The position numbers and the translations under genes are program-made. A DNA stretch of 20,363 bases from PUMD01 sp964599275. GTDB taxonomy: Bacteria > Bacillota > Sulfobacillia > SLMV01. The stretch covers positions 1-20,363 of the forward strand of contig CAZRFK010000030.1 of the NCBI GenBank assembly GCA_964599275.1, in the 5' to 3' direction. Every line of letters begins with the position of its first letter. The stretch's first letter is position 1. The notes beneath the pieces are model-generated. The model saw only the letters and a list, made by a program, of their open reading frames with translations, had not been told where the DNA came from and ran no database searches. This document shows, in pieces, positions 1-4,601 of this stretch.

Positions 1-53
1 CTAGGAGCCGAGTCCTGCCAACAATTATCAGGTTGATGCAGGGCGCTAGATAG
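1..53 (+). CDS. possible 3' end of an upstream gene (partial)
   Basis: Reading from base 3 gives an open frame of 16 codons (RSRVLPTIIRLMQGAR) that stops at TAG 51-53. It could be the C-terminus of a gene cut by the left edge. The frame starting at base 1 also stays open for 11 codons, to TGA 34-36, so the choice is weak. I do not recognise the peptide. Bases 54-131 hold no clear promoter or terminator. Confidence 0.2.
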   Translation, partial: RSRVLPTIIRLMQGAR

Positions 54-131
54 AAGAGCCTGAGGTGAGGGAACCAGGTGTCATTTTTTCACGTCATATC
101 TGTTAGCAGGTAAGAAAGTTGGGGCTTAGTA

Positions 132-767
132 ATGTCTCTTAAAAGACAGAGTGTTTTTTTGCTGCTACTTTCAGCATTGCTCTTGGCTGGCTGTACTGCG
201 GAGGCTCCTGAGCCGACATTTTTCTTTGAATCAGACACGTACTCTCTCGTTCAGGAAGAAGAGCACCATCAGGTTTTCGAGGCAGAGACGAGTGATAACA
301 GAATTATCATTCAGCCGGGCAGCGAAGATGAGTGGGAGTACTCAGTGCTTTTTGAAACAAGAACCGGAACTGAAGAGTATCTTGTTTCCGGAACATCAAG
401 GAACTTCTCTGTTCGTTTCCCCGACGGACGAACTCTGAGGCGCTCTCATCGCAACGGTTCCAGCACTGGGTCTGCGGAACCAGGGACCCCTACTGACTTT
501 GATGACTGGGACAGGGTTGATGGGTTGGGTATCATTGTATTTGGAGTCCCCGAATCTATCGCCGACGAGGGCAGCAATCGCAATGTTTTCATTGGTTTGC
601 TTTGTGTTGTTGCCGGTTTGCTCTCGACAGCAAACCCCCGTCTGGCTTTCGTTCTGGATTTGGGCTGGAGACTGCGTGATGGTGAGCCCAGTGAAGCATA
701 TTTGGTTATCACCCGAATAGCTGGCATTGCAATAATGTTGGTTGGTGTATTCTTGATTATGGGTTGA
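132..767 (+). CDS. putative lipoprotein with C-terminal two-helix membrane domain
   Basis: This is a 211-residue protein. The N-terminus is a lipoprotein signal peptide: basic residues K4-R5, a Leu-rich stretch, then a lipobox LAGC with the acceptor cysteine at residue 21. The middle (about 25-145) is hydrophilic and acidic, presumably outside the membrane. The C-terminus has a hydrophobic segment at about 150-170, an NPRLAFVLDLGWR loop, the motif EPSEAYL, and a final hydrophobic helix at about 193-210. That arrangement (helix, NPxL, Trp, EPSxxYL, ITRIAGI helix) resembles small two-helix membrane proteins of the DUF6199 type; this family link is from memory and uncertain. A lipid anchor combined with two C-terminal helices is unusual. 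The ATG has only a weak GGGG upstream. It stands alone before infC and its function is unknown. Confidence 0.7.
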   Translation: MSLKRQSVFLLLLSALLLAGCTAEAPEPTFFFESDTYSLVQEEEHHQVFEAETSDNRIIIQPGSEDEWEYSVLFETRTGTEEYLVSGTSRNFSVRFPDGRTLRRSHRNGSSTGSAEPGTPTDFDDWDRVDGLGIIVFGVPESIADEGSNRNVFIGLLCVVAGLLSTANPRLAFVLDLGWRLRDGEPSEAYLVITRIAGIAIMLVGVFLIMG

Positions 768-966
768 TCATCATCAATCTCAGCACGGCCAACCTATTAC
801 CCAGCAATGCTCACATGCCATTTATGGATGTACATTGGTGAAGGTTGTTTTGATGTCAACTGCTATGAAGATAGTTATCTAGACGTTCGCAGGTAACAGT
901 TGGACTTATAAAATTTGCAAATTGATGGGGAGCATGCTTTTGGTTATCTGTGTCTTCTTTGGGCCT
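768..966. other. gene-free stretch between the lipoprotein and the infC promoter
   Basis: No open frame with a ribosome binding site and no convincing T-tract terminator is visible. The next 240 bases hold the infC promoter and leader, listed separately. Confidence 0.5.
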
Positions 967-996
967 TTGACCAATCCAGACGTTGCGTGATATACT
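967..996 (+). promoter_or_regulatory. sigma-A-type promoter for infC-rplT-rRNA methyltransferase
   Basis: A -35 box TTGACC (967-972) and a -10 box TATACT (991-996) are separated by 18 bases. Transcription would begin near 1003, giving a leader of about 200 bases before infC. Confidence 0.65.
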
Positions 997-1151
997 CCAC
1001 AAGGTAAAGCTAATAGTTATTATATTGTCGATTTTCAAAGTGGGAGTTATCCGCTCCTCGCCTGCCGGCGCGCATCTTGAAAACTGCGCAGCTTGCGGGC
1101 CTGAACTGATAGTTCTAAAAAGCTGAGCACTTGATGAGTTTCGTGTTGCTG

Positions 1152-1192
1152 GGCTGGAGGGCGGATCAATTCCTCCAGTCCAATTTTCTTTT
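1152..1192 (+). terminator. attenuator hairpin upstream of infC
   Basis: CTGGAGG (1154-1160) pairs with CCTCCAG (1172-1178), extendable by about two pairs, around an 11-base loop. The T-rich run CAATTTTCTTTT (1181-1192) follows. It ends directly before the infC Shine-Dalgarno, as expected of a transcription attenuator. Confidence 0.6.
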
Positions 1193-1200
1193 GGGGGTGA
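1193..1200 (+). promoter_or_regulatory. infC Shine-Dalgarno that selects the ATA start
   Basis: GGGGGTGA lies six bases before ATA 1207. Its own TGA (1198-1200) is the in-frame stop that closes the infC frame upstream, so the start must lie between 1201 and the conserved IF-3 N-terminus. Confidence 0.65.
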
Positions 1201-1206
1201 AGAGTT

Positions 1207-1725
1207 ATAAGCGAACAGAAATTTCGTGTCAATGAGCAGATTCGCGCCAGCAAAATACGTCTTGTTGATAATGACGGTAACCAGGTGGGTATTGTTTCAG
1301 TTTCAGAAGCCATGGATGCCGCTTACGAACAGGGTCTTGATCTGGTGGAAGTAGCTTCATCAGCTAACCCTCCCGTATGCAAAATCATGGATTTTGGGAA
1401 ATTTAAATATGAACGGGAGAAAAAAAGACGAGAAGCGCGCAAGAAGCAAAAAACCACTCAGTTGAAGGAACTGAAGATGAGCCCGAACATCGAGGAACAT
1501 GATGTCCAGGTGAGAGTGCGCCAGGCTCGTAAGTTTTTGGAAAATGAAGATAAGGTCAAAATAACTATCATGTTCCGGGGAAGAGAAATCGTTCACTCCG
1601 ATATTGGCCGTGAGCTTCTGCACAATATACGCCGGCAGTTGCAAGATGTCAGCCGGGTGGAAAAAACCCCTAGCATGGAAGGTCGGAACATGATTATGGT
1701 TTTGGCCCCCAACAAAGAAGATTGA
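1207..1725 (+). CDS. infC: translation initiation factor IF-3, ATA start
   Basis: IF-3 binds the 30S subunit, prevents 50S joining and checks start-codon and initiator-tRNA pairing. The conserved N-terminus (FRVNEQIR, then RLVDNDGNQVG) lies upstream of the first GTG (1285), so the gene must begin earlier. The only sensible start after the in-frame TGA at 1198 is ATA 1207, with GGGGGTGA six bases before it. This gives 172 residues, normal for the family. The N-domain (GLDLVEV, PPVCKIMDFGKFKYE), the Lys-rich linker, and the C-domain (KELKMSPNIEEHDVQVRVRQ, MFRGREIVH) are all present. IF-3 discriminates against non-standard starts, so a rare start on infC is the classic autoregulatory device (ATT in E. 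coli). It is first in an operon with rplT. Confidence 0.95.
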   Translation: MSEQKFRVNEQIRASKIRLVDNDGNQVGIVSVSEAMDAAYEQGLDLVEVASSANPPVCKIMDFGKFKYEREKKRREARKKQKTTQLKELKMSPNIEEHDVQVRVRQARKFLENEDKVKITIMFRGREIVHSDIGRELLHNIRRQLQDVSRVEKTPSMEGRNMIMVLAPNKED

Positions 1726-1790
1726 ATGGATTTATTTACTGATTGGTCTGCAGGTTACTGATCTTCGAGTGTAGACGAGAGGATTAAAAA

Positions 1791-1829
1791 CGACGTAACT
1801 GCTGCAATATATACGTTCAGCAGATGTCG
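1791..1829 (+). promoter_or_regulatory. hairpin next to the rplT ribosome binding site
   Basis: CTGCTG (1799-1804) pairs with CAGCAG (1818-1823). Across a small internal loop, CGAC (1791-1794) pairs with GTCG (1826-1829). The stem ends two bases before the rplT Shine-Dalgarno AGGAGGT (1831-1837). There is no T-tract, so it is not a terminator. A translational operator for L20, or an mRNA processing or stability element, is plausible but unproven. Confidence 0.5.
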
Positions 1830-1846
1830 CAGGAGGTAGTAGGGTT

Positions 1847-2212
1847 ATGGCAAGAGTAAAACGGGGATCGAAAAAAAGAAGACGACGGAAGAAGATTCTA
1901 AAAGATGCAAAGGGTTATCGAGGAGTAGGAAATAGACTTTACAAGTTGGCTAATGAGCGTTTGCTCAAGGCTCTCTGGTATGCTTATCGAGACCGGCGTC
2001 AGCGAAAAAGAGATTTTCGCCGTCTGTGGATTACCAGAATTAACGCAGCGGCAAGACAGCATGGACTTTCGTACAGCAGGTTTATCCATGGTTTAAAACA
2101 AGCTAACATTGAGATTAATCGAAAGATGTTGGCGGATCTGGCAGTTAATGATGAGGAAGCATTCCAGGCGCTGGTTGAGGAGGCAAGAGTTCACCTCAAT
2201 GAGGCTGGATGA
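1847..2212 (+). CDS. rplT: 50S ribosomal protein L20
   Basis: This 121-residue, strongly basic protein matches L20 over its full length. It has the N-terminal extension MARVKRG, the Arg/Lys run at about residues 8-16, AKGYRGVGNRLYKLA, the repeated RDRRQRKRDFRRLWI segment, INAAARQHGLSYSRFI, and a C-terminal globular part. L20 binds 23S rRNA early in large-subunit assembly and in many bacteria represses its own operon. The Shine-Dalgarno AGGAGGT lies nine bases before the ATG. Only 121 bases separate it from infC, and rpmI (L35), usually encoded there, is missing. Its 3' end overlaps the methyltransferase start by 14 bases. Confidence 0.97.
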   Translation: MARVKRGSKKRRRRKKILKDAKGYRGVGNRLYKLANERLLKALWYAYRDRRQRKRDFRRLWITRINAAARQHGLSYSRFIHGLKQANIEINRKMLADLAVNDEEAFQALVEEARVHLNEAG

Positions 2213-3044
2213 TGACGGCGGCTGTCAGGTCGACGGAGAGATAACAAGCACTCAAAATTCACGGGTAAAAGCAGCCCGAAAACTGCAAAACAAAAAATAT
2301 CGCCAGAGCAGACAAGCCACCCTGGTGGAAAGCATAAAAACGGCAACTGCTGCGCTGCAAGCCCAGGTGCCGCTTGAGATTCTTTTCGGCACCCCGGCTT
2401 TTTTGCAGCAAAATGGGGACTTTATTTCTCGCTTGCGTTCTCAGAACACCCCAGTTTTTTCGGTTAACGAGGAAATAGTTGAATCCATCAGTACAGTTGC
2501 TACGCCACAGGGAATGGTTGGCGTTGTTGAACAACCCATCTGGGATGATGAGGCTGTGTTGCGCCGGGTTAAAAAATCAGTGAGCCGCTGGGGTGGGGCA
2601 GTAATATTGTGGTTGGACCGCATTTCTGATCCGGGAAACCTTGGAGCGATGATACGGACTGCTCATGCTCTCGGGGCCGGTGCCTATCTGTGTGCAGAGG
2701 GTACTGTGGAGACTTTCAATCCCCGGGTTGTGAGGGCCTCAGCGGGCTCTTGTTTTTCCCTGCCTGGCTTGCGAAACATATCCTTGATACAAGCAAGAGA
2801 ACTGCTTTCTGGTGGTAGTCTTTGTGTGGTGGCAAGTTCGCCGCGGGCAGTACTGGAGCTGAAAGATTTTGTTCCGGCAGAACGCACACTTCTGGTGCTC
2901 GGAGAAGAAGGTGAGGGCATCAGTTCGCAAACAGAGAATGCAGCAGATGTTACGTTGAGCATTCCAATGGTTGAAGATGCCGAATCCCTGAATGTAGCTG
3001 CTGCCTGTTCAATCATGCTTTATAGCCTCAGTCCTTTTTCCTGA
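2199..3044 (+). CDS. SpoU/TrmH-family RNA 2'-O-ribose methyltransferase
   Basis: This enzyme would transfer a methyl group from S-adenosylmethionine to a ribose 2'-OH in rRNA or tRNA using a trefoil-knot fold. The N-terminal substrate-binding part begins ITSTQNSRVKAARKLQ and ends at TPQGMVGVVEQP. The SPOUT domain has motif 1 (LDRISDPGNLGAMIRTAHALG), motif 2 (LLVLGEEGEGIS) and motif 3 (SLNVAAACSIMLY). I place the start at ATG 2199, inside the end of rplT, giving 281 residues. The frame is open back to 2109, but that part is rplT coding sequence read out of frame. AGGAGG (2178-2183) is rather far (15 bases) from this ATG, so initiation may depend on coupling to rplT. Members beside rplT/pheS are common in Bacillota; the exact target (RlmB-like or other) cannot be assigned. 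Confidence 0.9.
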   Translation: MRLDDDGGCQVDGEITSTQNSRVKAARKLQNKKYRQSRQATLVESIKTATAALQAQVPLEILFGTPAFLQQNGDFISRLRSQNTPVFSVNEEIVESISTVATPQGMVGVVEQPIWDDEAVLRRVKKSVSRWGGAVILWLDRISDPGNLGAMIRTAHALGAGAYLCAEGTVETFNPRVVRASAGSCFSLPGLRNISLIQARELLSGGSLCVVASSPRAVLELKDFVPAERTLLVLGEEGEGISSQTENAADVTLSIPMVEDAESLNVAAACSIMLYSLSPFS

Positions 3045-3072
3045 TATAGGGAGGAATCGGAGGGAAGAAAAT

Positions 3073-3102
3073 TTGACCGCAGTAGAATAGTCGTGATATA
3101 AT
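3073..3102 (+). promoter_or_regulatory. sigma-A-type promoter of the pheST leader
   Basis: TTGACC (3073-3078) and a perfect TATAAT (3097-3102) are separated by 18 bases. Transcription would start near 3109, just upstream of the YqzL-like open frame, and continue into the T-box. Confidence 0.75.
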
Positions 3103-3130
3103 TGCGGTCAATGGAGGGGCGTGAGCTATA

Positions 3131-3241
3131 GTGACAGCGGAATTTTATTGGAGCATGTTCGAAATGACTGGGTCGCTTGAAGCTTACATCATTTACAGAA
3201 TGTTGAATGATTCGCAGTTTGTTTGGGGTCAACAAAACTGA
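3131..3241 (+). CDS. YqzL-like micro-protein (36 aa)
   Basis: A short frame runs from GTG 3131 to TGA 3239-3241 and encodes 36 residues. Its core, FYWSMFEMTGSLEAYIIYRML, has the pattern aromatic-W-x-x-F-x-x-TG-x-(I/L)-x-x-Y-(L/I)-x-(Y/F)-x-x-(L), which I recognise from YqzL-like small proteins of Bacillota (B. subtilis yqzL, near era and recO). GGAGGGG (3113-3119) lies 11 bases upstream. It sits between a strong promoter and the Phe T-box, so it would be transcribed even when the T-box terminates. The family's function is unknown to me. The match rests on a short sequence recalled from memory; the alternative is chance coding in a leader. Confidence 0.65.
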   Translation: MTAEFYWSMFEMTGSLEAYIIYRMLNDSQFVWGQQN

Positions 3242-3254
3242 GAGACATAATGTA

Positions 3255-3520
3255 ATACTAAAATGCAATGATTGGACATAGTACTTCCCCGCAATTTGGC
3301 CTCAGAGAGAAAAGCGGCAGCTGGAAAGCTTTTTCCAAATGGGGAAGGAACATTCATCCGGGAGCAGCCCGTTGAATCTGGAGTAGACGGAGCCGGTTTG
3401 CAAGACCGTTATCATTGCCAGCTGTTCCACTGTGAGCCGTCGTGATGACGGGAAACAGGGTGGTACCGCGTGAGTGACCAACTCTCGCCCCTGTGGGTCG
3501 AGAGTTTTCGTTTTGTTTCG
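3255..3520 (+). promoter_or_regulatory. T-box riboswitch, tRNA-Phe type, controlling pheST
   Basis: The T-box sequence AGGGTGGTACCGCG is at 3457-3470. Its TGGT would pair with an acceptor end carrying A73, as in tRNA-Phe. Upstream, in the expected order, are AGTA (3280-3283, 5' side of the specifier loop), AGAGAGA (3304-3310), a stem I apical region, and GAACATTCATCCGGGAG, in which TTC 3353-3355 is the likely Phe specifier codon. The AGTAGACGG segment (about 3372-3380) and GTTATC before stem III follow. Uncharged tRNA-Phe would stabilise the antiterminator and allow pheST transcription. The 5' limit is approximate. Confidence 0.9.
3480..3519 (+). terminator. T-box-controlled intrinsic terminator
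   Basis: AACTCTCG (3480-3487) pairs with CGAGAGTT (3499-3506). The stem is extended inward by CCC/GGG with one bulged T, and TTTTCGTTTTGTTTC follows. The 5' arm begins about ten bases after the T-box sequence, as in standard T-box terminators. Confidence 0.9.
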
Positions 3521-3543
3521 GGGGGATTCCCCGGAAGACTGAT

Positions 3544-3550
3544 AGGAGGT
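3544..3550 (+). promoter_or_regulatory. pheS Shine-Dalgarno that selects a TTG start
   Basis: AGGAGGT ends immediately before ATG 3551, leaving no spacer for that codon. The in-frame TTG at 3557 lies six bases further on, at ideal spacing. Confidence 0.6.
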
Positions 3551-3556
3551 ATGACA

Positions 3557-4588
3557 TTGCATCCAGTTGAACGATTGAAAACACTGAAGGAATCAGCCAT
3601 GCAGCAGTTAGAAAAAGCTGAAAAGCCGGAAGCAATAGAAAAGGTCAGGATTGAATACCTGGGACGTGGGGGTTCAATTGTTTCCATTCTCAGAGGTATT
3701 GGGGATTTACCTGAGGAACAGCGTGCTCAGGTAGGGCGTGTGGGCAATCAAGTCAAATCTGAGGTTGAACGCGCAATTGAAGATGCGCTCCGTAATGTAG
3801 AAGAAATCCAGAAGCGGAACAGGATAAAAGAGGAACGTGTAGATATCACTGCGCCTGGCAGACCAATTCCCACGGGAAGGCTTCATCCTCTATCCCGCAC
3901 AATGGATGAAGTTCTTGATATTCTAGTCAGCATGGGTTATCAGGTCGCACGAGGGCCGGAGGTAGAGACCGAGTGGTACAATTTCACCGGCTTGAACATT
4001 CCTGCCGATCATCCGGCGCGTGACATGCAGGATTCCTTCTATTTATCTGATGAGCTGGTATTACGAACGCAAACCTCACCTATTCAGCTTCGGTATATGC
4101 AGTCGGTATCCCCACAGCTTCCTGTTCGTATAGTAGGGCCGGGACGGGTTTATCGTCGGGGGGATGAGGATATCAGCCATACTCCAGTGTTTCACCAGTG
4201 TGAAGCGCTTCTCATTGATGAAGGAGTAACGTTTGGGCAGCTGCGGGCAACTCTACTGCATTTTGCCCGACGTCTATTCGGATCTGAGGTTGAGATCCGA
4301 TTCCGTCCAAGCTACTTTCCATTTACTGAGCCTTCCGCGGAGGTAGATGTTAGCTGTACTGCCTGCAGAGGGGAAGGCTGCCCCACTTGTAATAACACAG
4401 GCTTTTTGGAAATTCTGGGCGCCGGGATGGTTCATCCGCAGGTACTGGAAAATGGTGGATATGACCCAGACAAAGTTTCTGGATTCGCTTTTGGTGTTGG
4501 GATAGAGCGGCTTACAATGTTAAAACACAGTATTCGCGACATAAGAGAACTTTATCGGAATGACCTTCGATTTTTGGAACAGCTGTGA
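3557..4588 (+). CDS. pheS: phenylalanyl-tRNA synthetase alpha subunit
   Basis: PheS is the catalytic subunit of the (alpha-beta)2 class II synthetase that charges tRNA-Phe. The N-terminal coiled-coil that contacts tRNA spans roughly residues 1-90. It is followed by HPLSRTMDEVLDIL, class II motif 2 (RVYRRGDEDISHTPVFHQ), FRPSYFPFTEPSAEVDV, the CTACRGEGCPTC cysteine cluster seen in clostridial PheS, and motif 3 (GFAFGVGIERLTMLKH). The frame is open upstream into the T-box, but that part is untranslated leader. TTG 3557 is preferred over ATG 3551 because AGGAGGT abuts the ATG. The resulting 343 residues match the family length. It is followed by pheT after 13 bases. Confidence 0.97.
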   Translation: MHPVERLKTLKESAMQQLEKAEKPEAIEKVRIEYLGRGGSIVSILRGIGDLPEEQRAQVGRVGNQVKSEVERAIEDALRNVEEIQKRNRIKEERVDITAPGRPIPTGRLHPLSRTMDEVLDILVSMGYQVARGPEVETEWYNFTGLNIPADHPARDMQDSFYLSDELVLRTQTSPIQLRYMQSVSPQLPVRIVGPGRVYRRGDEDISHTPVFHQCEALLIDEGVTFGQLRATLLHFARRLFGSEVEIRFRPSYFPFTEPSAEVDVSCTACRGEGCPTCNNTGFLEILGAGMVHPQVLENGGYDPDKVSGFAFGVGIERLTMLKHSIRDIRELYRNDLRFLEQL

Positions 4589-4601
4589 GGGGTGAAGTGG
4601 T

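Larger units (their letters stand above)
1003..1206 (+). promoter_or_regulatory. structured infC leader (L20-leader-like)
   Basis: The untranslated leader contains a GC-rich foldable element: GCGCA (around 1070) can pair with TGCGC about ten bases on, inside a longer GCC...GGC pairing. The attenuator hairpin and the infC Shine-Dalgarno follow. In Bacillota the infC-rpmI-rplT operon is known to be repressed by L20 binding a leader that mimics its 23S rRNA site. The position and architecture fit, but I cannot show homology to the L20 leader family by eye. Confidence 0.45.

Noticed and set aside
2109..2198. Upstream extension of the methyltransferase frame to ATG 2109
   Set aside because: It lies wholly within rplT in another frame, and the translated extension shows no SpoU-family similarity.
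3121..3180. Nineteen-codon frame starting at GTG 3121 in the pheS leader
   Set aside because: Only one base separates it from GGAGGGG, and the overlapping frame at 3131 has the family-like sequence.
3470..3556. Coding start of pheS inside the T-box
   Set aside because: These bases form the T-box and terminator; the frame is open by chance.
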